From Scenedesmus sp. ARA3 (taxonomy: Eukaryota > Chlorophyta > Chlorophyceae > Sphaeropleales > Scenedesmaceae), in assembly GCA_004335835.1 (NCBI GenBank), contig RWJK01001796.1, forward strand, positions 1-64,000: a stretch of DNA of 64,000 nt, given 5' to 3'. The stretch's first letter is position 1, and the number at the start of each line of letters is the position of its first letter. The position numbers and the translations under genes are program-made. Positions 49,901-62,173 of the stretch are shown here, in pieces. Under the pieces are notes generated by a model. It did no database searches, was not told where the DNA came from, and saw only the letters and a list, made by a program, of their open reading frames with translations.

Positions 49901-52900
49901 TTCGTCCGGCTCGTCTGCTGCTGCTGCTGCTCGAGCAAACAGATCGTCTAGCAGCTCCACCACGTTCTGGAAGGCGTCTCGGAAGATGCCCGACATGTTG
50001 CAGAGGCAATCCACGCGGGGCCGGCCGCCCATCTCGGACAGCGGGATCAGCTCGTACCTGCAGGAAGCAGCGTGTAAAGCGCATGCGAAGCAAGAAGGGA
50101 AAGGTGAGACGGCAGGGAAACACAACTACAACAACAATGGAAGAAGGGACGTTCTGTACGGCACCCCAGAAGATGCCGGACATGTTGCAGAGGCAATCCA
50201 CGCGGGGCCGGCCACCCATTTCCGACAGCGGGATGGGCTCATACCTGCGGGAAGCAGCGTGTAAAGTGCACATGGATCAAGAAAGAAGGGTGAGACGGTA
50301 GGGAAACACAATCACAACAACAATGGAAGAGGGACCGATCTGTACGGCATCGCGGAAGATGCCGCTCATGTTGCAGAGGCAGTCCACGCGCGGGCGGCCG
50401 CCCATTTCAGACAGCGGGATGAGCTCATACCTGCTGGAGGCAGCGTGCACAGCACGTGGCGGGTGGGTGTGAATTCGTGCCTGCAGCCTGTCAAGTCGGT
50501 GAGCAGCAAAGGCACATGCGCGTGCCATGTGTTTCACAGCAGGGCGCTGATGGAGAGCAGTACTCTAGAGCTCCTGGTGGCACCGCGCAGCAAACACTCA
50601 TTGAGCTATGCGTCCCCAGCTCCCTGTTGCCTGCCCGTGCGAGCTCTCAGCGCATACACCCTACCGCCCACGCCCATGGAACTGCCTGACAGCTGCTCAC
50701 GGTGGTTGCGCTCAGGTTCCATCCGGCACATGATTGCGCAGAGTACACGGACACCTTACAACCCACGACCCGGCCCCTGGCGCTGCTGACACCAGCTCAC
50801 CGCGCGATGCACCCGGTGCCCTCCTTCACGGGCCGCACCCCCACCATGTGCAGCACCATAGCCACACTATCGCCCTTCGTCTTGATCGCAATCCTCACAC
50901 GCAATCCTCATGAGTCGCTGGTTGCACCGCTTATATACAAAGCTGCTCATCCTACTGTGCGTCGCCAGCTGTCATCAGGACAGGCTCATCAGCTGCAGCT
51001 TACAGCCAAACACCCCCGCCGCTGCCACCGACTCCGATAAAACGCCAGCTCACCGTGCGATGCGCCCTGTGCCCTCCTTCACGGGCCGCGCCCCCACCAT
51101 GTGCAGCACCATGGCCACGCTCTCGCCCTTCGTCTTGATTGCATCTAATCTCCACAGATTGATGACAACGGGCGGTGTTGACGCCTCAACTCACCTTGCG
51201 ATGCCCCCCAGTGCCCTCCTTCACAGGACATGTTGAGCACACACCAAGGCACCCTACTACTGCACAAACCTTGGCGCTGTTATGTTTCACGCCAACTCAC
51301 CGAGCAATGCGCCCTGTGCCCTCCTTCACGGGCCGCGCCCCCACCATGTGCAGCACCATGGCCACGCTCTCGCCCTTCGTCTTGATCGCATCCAGGCCCC
51401 ACAGGTTGATCGCAACAGTCTCGGGGTACGCGCCGCCGTTTGCGGCGCGGTGCGCGTCTAGGATGGCTTGTGCTGCCTGCGTGCCGCGCGCCTCTGCTGC
51501 CGGGCCGGGCATACGGTAAGGGTCGAGGGCGTGGATGTTGCGGCCTGCGGTGACAGCGGCACAAACATGATGTTATATGTCAACATATGTATTTCGTGCG
51601 CGTATGAACGGAGTCTGTACGGCATCTGCTGCTGGGCCGGGCATGCGGTAGGGGTCCAGCGCGTGGATGTTGCGGCCTGCGGCGACAGCAGCACAAACAT
51701 GAATTTTGTGTTAGTCTGTACGACGTCAGATCACAACCAGCGTCACTGCTACGCACTGGCTGCTCACTGGCGCCTGCTGAGCCCCAACAATCCACACGTA
51801 TGCCAGACGGCTGTGAAGACAACCACAACCCCAGCCACCCACAACCCGCAAACCCCACGTCGTTCCCACCTGTGGGCAGCACGCCAGGGCCGTCTCTCAG
51901 CAGGTCACCCCCAGCCTCAGGCGGCACCCAGGCACCATCCAGCGCTACCCCTCATCACCACGGTAAAAAAAGACTGCCATGCGCGCCAGCTGACACAATG
52001 CCCACTCGACCACCCACACAAACGCACCTGCGGGTAGCACGCCAGGGCCGTCTCTCAGCAGGTTCCCTCCAGCCTCAGGCGGCACCCAGGCACCATCCAG
52101 CGCCCGCAGCAGGCCCCCAACCTCACATGCTACAAGCCATTTGGTCTCGATGAGAACAGCCTTTTTAGACATTGTAAGGACCAGGCTAATCAGCGTCCGC
52201 AGAAAATATATTGAAGAGGTCTGCCACACCAAAGGCACCAGCAGCTACACCCCACAGCCCAGACACGCACCTGTGGGCAGCACGCCAGGGCCGTCTCTCA
52301 GCAGGTCACCCCCAGCCTCAGGTGGCACCCAAGCCCCATCCAGCGCCCGCAGCAGGCCCCCCAGCTCACACGCTATCAGGCGATCCGCCATCGATGCAAA
52401 CTGCCTTTTGAACCTGTAAAACACCCGGCTGCACAATGGCGTCCGGCAGAGAGGGACAATCAGTGAAAACTGCCAAACGCAACAGCAGCTACACCCCAAA
52501 GCCCACGCACCTGTGGGCAGCACGCCAGGGCCGTCCCTCAGCAGGTCCCCTCCAGCCAACAGTAAGCCCATCACCACAATGCAGCCAACTACATACACAC
52601 ACTCACACACGCACACAATGCATCCTGACGCACCTGTGGGCAGCACACCAGGACCATCTCTCAGCAAATCCCCCCCAGCCTCAGGCGGCACCCAGGCACC
52701 ATCCAGCGCCCGCAGCAGGCCCCCAAGCTCCTCCCTGTTGCGCAGCAGCAGCCCGCGGATGTTCTCTGCCTCCTGCAGCAGCTGCAGCGGGTCTGCTGGG
52801 GCTGCCTGCGAGGCGGGAGCTGCTGCTGATCCTGCTGCTGCACTCACAGCAGCGGGCTGCATGGCAGAATCAGCGGAGAGGCAAAGGCAGCACGGAACAG

Positions 52901-55900
52901 CGTTGGCGTTGGATGTAATGACCAGCAATCATGCATGTGAGCAGTCTTTTGGTAATCTTAGCAGCGCAAATCCATTTGAAAGTATTGAAGGTTGGTGGTG
53001 CAAGCCAGGAGAGTGCTGTGTTCGCTTCACAGCCGCGCGGCACCAAAGCTGCCTCCAGTGCTGTAGCAAAGCCTGTGCCACGCACATTCCATGACCCCCA
53101 GCCATCACATCTGTTGCTGACCATGGCAGCAGTGCTGATTTTTCATAAAATAAATATCACGGACCCACCTGCTGCCATGCTGCCTCCAGCGCTGACCGTG
53201 CCGCGGCCACTCCCCTCCCTTCAGCCAGCACATCAACCGCCTCCTGGGGCAGGCTGTCTCCATAATATGCTCCTAGATACTGCGCCATCTGGCTGTTGCT
53301 TGGGGGTGCCCCCAGCACGTGCAGTCCCTCGCTGAAGAGGCGGTTCTCTAGGGTTTGCAGGTAGCTGTGCAGCCGCTCACACCAGGCCAGGAACTCCTGC
53401 AAGCGTTGGAAGGCAGCACAGCACAAATCATAAGATATCATGTCATCCCATGTCCACCTGTGCGCATGCTCCACTCAACCGACAATCAACACATCAGACA
53501 GGGGCTCCTGCAAGCGTTGAAAGCAGGACGGCGCATAGGGATCACACATTCACAATGTGAATCTTGGTGCCCCCAGCACGTGCAGTTCCTTGCTGAAGAG
53601 GCGGTTTTCGAGTGTTTGCAGGTAGCTGTGCAGCCGCTCACACCAGGCCAGGAACTCCTGCAAGCAATTGAAGGCAGCACAGTGCACCTGGATCAAACAA
53701 AGCAGAACGGGTGCACAGTCCGCCTGCAGGCCAAATGACTCCGCATTGCTTCAACATCTACGGCATAATGAATGTCACCACAGTGACCATCGTTCAGGCT
53801 TGTGCCAAGCGCGCAGCTCCGTGCTGCGCCACCTCACCAACCCCGCCTTAAAGCTGGCTCCACCAAACAAACAGCAGCCACCAACACACAACACGCCGCC
53901 CAGCCACCCACCTCAACCCCTACTGCTGCTGCCGCCTCTGCGCTCATCTCGATGCCTTCGCGCAGCGGGCAGTCTGCCTGCAGCCACGAGGACTCCACGT
54001 CGCTGTAACATCTACCGCATAACTGATATCACCGCAGTCACCGAGCTGAAGCTTCTGCCAAGCGCGCAGCCCTGCAGCCCTGCGCAACCTCACCCAACCA
54101 GTCATACAGCTGGCTCCCTTACACTCACAAACTTCATTTGACACACAACCGCCCGCCCACCCAACCCACCTCATCCCCTACTGCTGCTGCCGCCTCCGCG
54201 CTCATCTCAATGCCTTCCCGCAGCGGGCAGTCCGCCTGCAGCCTCGAGGACTCCACAATGCTTCATCACGTACCCCATGACGGACGTCAGCGCAGTCACC
54301 ATCACTCATCCTTCTGCCAAACGTGCAGCTCTGTGCTGCGCAACCTCACCCTACGTGGCAACACAGCTGGCTCCCCTCAACACACACAGCAGCCATCAAC
54401 AAAACCGAACCACCCCGCGCAGCCACCCACCTCGTCCCCCACTGCTGCTGCCGCCTCTGCGCTCATCTCAGCGCCCTCCCGTAGCGGGCAGTCCGCCTGC
54501 AGCCCCGAGGACTCCACATTGCCTGCGATGGCCTCCTTGAGATTGTGCACTGTGCCGGGGTCTTCCCGCACATCAGCAATCAGGTCGCGCAAGATCGACA
54601 GCTGCTTGTACAGGCCTGCATGGCGGAACAAAGTGAGCAGACACTCAGGTTGTGTGAAGGCCTCCTTGAGGTTGTGCACTGTGCCGGGGTCTTCCCTCGC
54701 GTCAGCAATCAGATCCCGCAGAACCGACAGCTGCTTGTACAGGCCTGCAGAATGAGCAGCATGCAGCAGACAGTTCACGTTGGGTACGCTGCCGGGGTCG
54801 CCCCATCACGTCAGCCACCAGGTCACGCAGGTTGCGCAGTACGGTTTCACTTGATGTTGAAGGCACTGGCATCCAGCAAAGCCAGGCGCCAGACAACAGA
54901 GGCCAGCGCTCCCAGTGCAACCGTACATCACAATAACAGCACAAGCAAAAGCATGCATGCAGCAGCACACTGCGCACCTGCGCGGCCGTATGGCGGCACG
55001 TTGTGTGACACGATGGTGCCGTAGCCCCTCCGCTTTGCGATGATGCTCTCGCTGGGGTTGTTGGCTGCGTACAGGTACACGTTGGGCAGCGCACCCAGCA
55101 GCACATCACTCCAGGACAGGCCTGCAGGACAATGCAGCAGCAGCGCAGCGGTTTGGGGTGAACTGTGGTTGGTGGAGCCCAGCGGGTGCCACAGCAGAGA
55201 GGTTGCAGCACATGCAGAGCAAGCAAGAGGAGGTGGAAGAAAGCAAGCAAGATGCACCCGCCTACGCATGACAGATACCGCAGCTCGCTGCCATGTTTTG
55301 CTCCGCACATGACGCGGGCTCTGTGAGAGTTGGCGTGGAATTCCGCTTTCATTAGCCCAAACAGCCGTAACAGAACCTGCTGGAGCTGCCGCGCCGCACC
55401 TGTGTTGCCCAGTGGGCTGCCAGGCAGCCACTCCACTGTGCCGTGCATGCCAAAGTGGATCACCGCGTCCGCGCAGTACACCTGCGCATCGTTGTGGAGA
55501 AACAGGCAGCAATGCGCACGTCAGCAGTGCGCCACGTAGAGGCACAGTAGCTGGTAGCCCTGCCATCGACGTAGCGGCAGATCAAAGGCAGCTAGCAGAT
55601 TGTGGAGCAAGCAGCAGCAGCAGCAGCATGCACACAGTACATCCTCGTGAATGCACCGGCTGGGCCGCAGCCCGGACACAGCACATAGTCCCACCCACGC
55701 CCCACATGCACACGCCCGCCCCCACCCATGTAGATATACACTCATTCAATCACGCTGATGTGCTGCCTCATCCTGCCTCACCTGCTGCAACCACTTGTAG
55801 GCCGCCCCGTACTGCGGGTGTGGTGTCAAGTCCCGCTCAAACAGCAGCCGCATCGGATCTCCCTCCAGCCCCAGCAGCGGCTGAATACCCACCCACAGCT

Positions 55901-58202
55901 AGGCACCTTGCCTATCTGCAACTCGAACGCAGCTCATTCTACATACATATGTGCACGGAAGCTCCCACGCAGGCCCACCGAGATTTGCTCCTAGCCTAAA
56001 ATACACATATGCATGCCTTAGCCCTCAACTCGACCCACCTGCTGCAGCCATTTGTAGGCCGCCGCGTACTGCGGGTGTGGTGTCAAGTCCCGCTCAAACA
56101 GCAGCCGCATCGGATCTCCCTCCAGCCCCAGCAGCGGCTGAATGCCCACCCACAGCTTGCCTATCTGCACCCCTGGGATCAGCAAACCCCCTGACATAGT
56201 ACTGTTGATGCCGCGGTAGGCATTCAAACTGCCCCACTGAGCCTCCATGCGCTTGACTAGCACATCATCATCAGGTAGGTAAGGCATAGGGCCCCACTCA
56301 GTGGGGCCCCAGGTGGCAGGGAAGGTCAGCATGCTGCGCAGCTGGCTGGGGGAGATCTCTGCTGCTGCTGCTGAGACGCCCCACGCTGCTGCAGGGCCGC
56401 CGCCAAGGGCCTTGATGCCTGCAGGCAGCAGCAGAGAGAAAAAGGCAGGCAATGCAATAGGTTCATCGCTGCAGCCGCTGACGTTGCTGTGCATTTCAGC
56501 CATAGCGGCAGCCAGCATTTCATGGCACACATAAGCATGGAACCGCCACCCAGGGCCTTGATGCCTGCAGGGAGCAGCTGCAGAGGAGGAGCGGCACGCG
56601 GCGCAGCACGTTGATTGCGCGAGTTGCTGATGTTGCTGTGGATCATGCAGACGCAGCTAGCATCTTGTGGCACGTAGAAGTATCTTACTGAGAAACCTGT
56701 GCAACGCAGCACATGCGAACTCATGTGCAAAGCTGCTCCACCTTGACTGAACGTAATATATATCCAGTGACCAGAAAACAATCCCCAGCACTGGCTGCCG
56801 CTTGTTTAAAGACGTCGCACTGCTCTACACCTGCGCCGCACACACCCCAACGCACAGCGCACACAACAGCCTGGAGCGCACACCTGCCGCGCCCTTGCTG
56901 ACTGTGCGCGGCTCCTCCTGGCCCTTCAGCGTCTTGAGCAGCGCCTCGCCAGCACAACACACAGCACAACACATCCACAAAACCTCCTCACGCCCACCCC
57001 ACCCCGCAGCGCACCTGCTGCCCCCTTGCTGACCGTGCGCGGCTCCTCCTGGCCCTTGAGCGTCTTGAGCAGCGCCTCACCCAAGCCTGCCAGCGCCTCC
57101 CTGCCTTCAGGCAGCGGGCCCAAGTCGTAACCAGCTTCCTGCAAGCAGCAAAGGCAGTATGATGATAATAATTCAGGCGATGGAAAGGAGACAGCAGCAA
57201 TAGCAAGCCGGCCCAGCCAGTGCCTCCCTGCCTTCTCGCAGAGGGCCCAGGTCGTAACCAGCTTCCTGCAAGCAGCGCAAAGCATAGAAGAAAAATGTTT
57301 CAAGGCAGTGTTGAACAGGCTGCAGCAGCAGCATCCCACGCCTCGTCAGCACCTGCCTGCCCTGCGGCTGCAGACCGAAGTCATACCCAGCTTCCCGCAG
57401 ACAGAGACGAGCGCAATGACGTCCAAAGGCAGTGATGTTGATCATGCATGTGAGAAGCAGTGGCGCCCCAAAAAAAGTGTGTGGCAAAGCATGGTTGGGT
57501 CAGTGATCCCTGAGCAGTTCTGCAATAAAATGCACAGAAGGAGGGGCAGAAGCTGGGCAACACCCCGAGCCTGCTCCTGCACACAAGCAAAAAACAAAGC
57601 AGTACACAGCGCAGCAAGACTACTCTGTGTGTGTGTGCCCCGCACCTGCAGCGAAGCCAGCAAGTTCTCCAGCGACTGTGGCACATTGAGCAGCAACCTG
57701 AGCTTGCAGACAAACAAAGCACCAAACAACCCAACACAACTCTTCTGCATGTGTGCCCCGCACCTGCAGCGATGCCAGCAGGTTCTCCAGCGACTGCGGC
57801 ACGTTGAGCAGCGCTGCAGTGCCTGTTGCGCCAACGCCCGGCGGGAAGCCGTACAGCATCAGCGCCAGCCGCCGCTCTGAGGGAGGCGTGCGGCGCAGCG
57901 ACACCCACCTGCAGGGACGGCAGCAGCAGCAGCAGCAGTAGCAGCAGCAGCAGCGGCGGCAGCGGCAGACGGACGATCAGCTGCCCATCCCAGCACATGC
58001 AATGCATTTCTCATAGTAGTGAGGAGCCTGTACTGAGGAGCCTGTACCACCGAGCTGTGCAGTGCAGTGGACAGGGAACAAGCCGGAGGCAGTACAACCG
58101 TCAGTTTGTGAGGGCCAAAGCCTGGAGGGAAGCCGTACAGCATCATTGCTAGCCGCCGCTCAGCGGGAGGCGTGCGGCGCAGCGACACCCACCTGCAGGG
58201 CC

Positions 58203-58239
<37 letters not shown>

Positions 58240-59268
58240 CGGTCAACTACACATCACAGCGTTGCAAACCCTGCTCACAGGAGTCCAACCTCCCTCTCTA
58301 TTATTCTCTTAACATTACAGGCATCACCGTCCAATACGAAAGCAACAATCAAGACAGCACAGTACCAGCAGCCAGCCAGCTAGTCGACAGATGCATCGGA
58401 AGAAAAGCGACTCACTTGTGGATGCGGCTGGTGAGCCGACTCACGCATTCAGGCAGGTGCGACAAGATGTCATCACCAGCAGAAGAGCACGGGATTCATA
58501 ACTCCGACCCTGAGATCTACACACTGCGACTCACTTGTGGATGCGGCTGGTGAGCCGGCTTACACGCTCAGGCACCAGGAAAGATGTCGTCACAGCCCAA
58601 GAGCACAGGGTTCCAACCTGAAATCGTACTAGTCAAACCATACAACTTGAGCCCTGAGACTCACTTGTGGATGCGGCTGGTCAATCGGCTCACGCGCTCA
58701 GGCACCAGGAAGATATCATCACCACCAAAAAGGGAAAAAAACACCTGAATCCTGAGACCTAAACCCTAAGACATAACACCCTGCGACTCACTTGTGGATG
58801 CGGCTGGTGAGCCGGCTCACTCTCTCAGGCACCAGGAAGATGTCGTCACCCACCAAAAAGGGCCTAACACCTTACTAACTAAACCTCAACCCTAAGACTA
58901 GACCCTGAGGCTTACTTGTGGATGCGGCTGATGAGCCGGCTCACATGCTCAGGCACCAGGAAGATGTCGTCACCACCAAAGATGGCCTAACACCTAAACC
59001 TTAGACCCAAACCCTAAGCCCTATGCCCTGAGACTCACTTGTGGATGCGGCTGGTGAGCCGGCTCACGCGTTCGGGCACCAGGAAGATGTCGTCACCCAC
59101 CAGGCCACCCAGCGGCACGGTGTCAATGGCGCCATCAAGCTCGGGCAGGCTGTACAGCACCACAGACTGCGCAGCAGCAGCAGCAGCAGTGTTTAGCAGT
59201 GTCAAAAGCAGGGACGTGTCAATGGCGCCATCAAGCTCGGGCAGGCTGTACAGCACCACAGACTGCGC

Positions 59269-59301
<33 letters not shown>

Positions 59302-62136
59302 GTCAGTAGCATGAATACGCCGTCCAGAAGCGGTCGTGCAGAAGGTGCACTGTGAAGCGCACACACATGCGGCTTCTGCAACACATAGTCGTACTTCCGG
59401 AACATAGAAGCACAACAGCACCAGCTCAAAGGCCCCAAAGCAGAAGCAGCAGAAGCAGCAGCAGCAGCAGCAGCAGCAAGGCGCACCTGCAGGCCCTGTA
59501 TGCCGCTGTCAGCCCAGCTGGCCAGGTCCTGGATGAGCAGCGGGGCCGCCCACCCAAAAAACAACAGCCGACAGTTCACAACCTCAGGCAGCAGCAGCAG
59601 CAGCAGCCTCCTCACCTGCAGGCCCTGTATGCCGCTGTCTACCCAGCTGGCCAGGTCCTGGATGAGCAGGGCGTCTGCCAACCCAAAGAAGCAACAGCGA
59701 CAGTTCACAACCTCAGGCAGCAGCAGCAGCAGCAGCGGCAGCAGCAGCGCTCACCTGCAGGCCCTGAATGCCACTCTCAGCCCAGCTGGCCAGGTCCTGG
59801 ATGAGCAGCGGGGCTGCCACCACGTATGGCACGTTGAGGCTGCCCAGAATCGCTTTGGCCACCTCAGCCTGGCGGCCGCCCTCCATGGTGCCTGCAGGAC
59901 ACAGCAAAAATGTAACGGTGTTATAACAATGCCATAACAATGTCCGAACAATGTCATAACACCATGACATGAAAGATAGAAGGAGTGAGGCTGCCCAGGA
60001 TGGCCTTGGCCACCTCAGCCTGGCGGCCACCCTCCATGGTGCCTGCAGGACACGGCACAATATGTAACAGTGTTATAACAATGTAGTAACAATGTGTTAA
60101 CAACATGAACTGAAAGGGTGTAAGAGTGAGGCTGCCCAGGATGGCTTTGGCCACCTCAGCCTGGCGGCCGCCCTCCAAGGTGCCTGCAGGACACAAATGA
60201 CAGTGTAACGATGTTATCTAACAGTGTCATAACAGGTTTTTTATACATCGCCTGACACTGGCTGCCCAGGATGGCGTTAGCCACCTCAGCCTTGCGGCCA
60301 CCCTCCATGGTGCCTGCAGGCCAGAATCAGGGGTGACAACGTCATTCATAGTAACGGAACAGAATAACAAAGAAGACCGGGCACGCACCGACACATCTAG
60401 GACGCCACATGATCTGGCACACTCGCACAGCTTCGGTGCGTGGCCAACACAGGCTCGGCCATCCCAGGCGGGCGACATATTTCAAAAGGCGCGTAGCAAA
60501 GGAGTCTAGGGGCGCTGTTATCAGATGCTTCGGCGCATGAAGTAGGTGGATGTGTGGCGCACATGCCTGCAAGCGATGCACGGGATCCATATGGCCTGCC
60601 TTAGCAACGCTGCCAGGGAGCTGCAGCTGTAAACGAGGGCAGTATATAAACAACACAGATCAGTACAGGTTTGTTGCCTTATGAGCGAGGTCCCATGAGG
60701 CGGCGATGGTCATCTGCGGGGGTTGCCGAGTCGTGACCACCAGAAAGACAACCATCACGAGCTCAAGGAACGCTGCAGCTTCAGCGGCCTTGCTACATAC
60801 AAAGAGCGACACAGCCCACACAGCATAGCCCACGTGCATGCAACTGATGCACAGGACCCGCAGCCTACCAGCCACCCTGCCAGGGAGCTACAGCTGCCAG
60901 GGAGCTACAGCTGAGAAATGAGGGCAGTACAAAACAATACAGGTTGCCTTCTGAGCGCGGTTCCTTGAGGCGGCGATGGTCATCCGCAGGGGTCCCCAGT
61001 CGTGACCACCAGAAGGACGACCATCACCAGCTCAAGGAACGCCGCAGCTTCAGCGGCCTTGCTACATACAAAGAGCGACACAGCCCCCACAGAATAGCCC
61101 ATGTGCCTGGTCAAGGCTTAACAAAACCGCACCTGCAGGGCCGCCCATGAGAGGGAAGCCAACCGTGCTCAGCAGCGCATCCACCTTGACCGCATCCCAC
61201 AGCATCCGTGCAAAAGAATGGCATGGAACTGCGCTGGTGGTGACTCTGCGCAGGACTCACCCACCTGAACCGTTCTCTTGCACAAGCACTTTCCTCCTCC
61301 CATCAAAATGACAACAACACACAGCAACCTGCCAGTTCACACCCCATCAGCATGGTACGAGGTGATTCACCTCTGCAAAACCGCACCTGCAGGCCCGCCC
61401 ACCAGGGGGAAGCCAATCGTGCTCAATAGCGCGTCCACCTTCACTGCATCCCTCCTCAGGCTGCCCAGCTCCAGCTGCCCTGCCGCAATGCCCGCCTGCT
61501 CAAACTCGCTGGTGAGCTGGTCGCGCACCACGGTGCTCAACATTGCCTCTCCTCCAATCCCATCAGAATGGCAACAACACACAGCATATCCCCCAGTGCA
61601 ACCCCATCATCAGCATCAAACAGAGACCCTGTAACACTGCGAAACCGTACCTGCAGGCCCGCCAACCAGGGGGAAGCCGATCGTGCTCAGCAGCGCGTCC
61701 ACCTTCACCGCATCCCTCCTCAGGCTGCCGCGCTCCAGCTGCCCTGAGGCAATGCCCGCCTGCTCAAACTCGCTGGTGAGCTGGTCGCGCACCACGGTGT
61801 GCGCCTCAACGCCGTTGATGAACACAGGCACAGGGATCAGGCCCTCCGCCTCCATCTGGCTGCGGGGCGGAATCACGAAAGCAGAGGTATGACATGAGAG
61901 TATGCTAATGCGTCACTTGCTGAACCCCAGCAGCATGCTGCGCTACGCGTCACTTGCCGCATCAGTCACGCAACAAAATGATGCAGCATGCTGTCAGCAA
62001 ATGATTTCAAACCTGTGCTGGGCCCTCACCTGATCAGCTGGTGGATGTAGGGCTGGTCTGTGATGACGTGCTTGCGGTACAGCAGCACACCCACAATCGG
62101 CGCGTCAGTGCCACGCAGCGGGCCCTCGCGCTCATA

Positions 62137-62173
<37 letters not shown>

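Noticed and set aside
58405..58985. Regularly spaced near-identical units resembling a CRISPR array
   Set aside because: The repeats encode the end of a CHLH2 exon with its donor, the spacers are diverged copies of the same intron, and the genome is eukaryotic.
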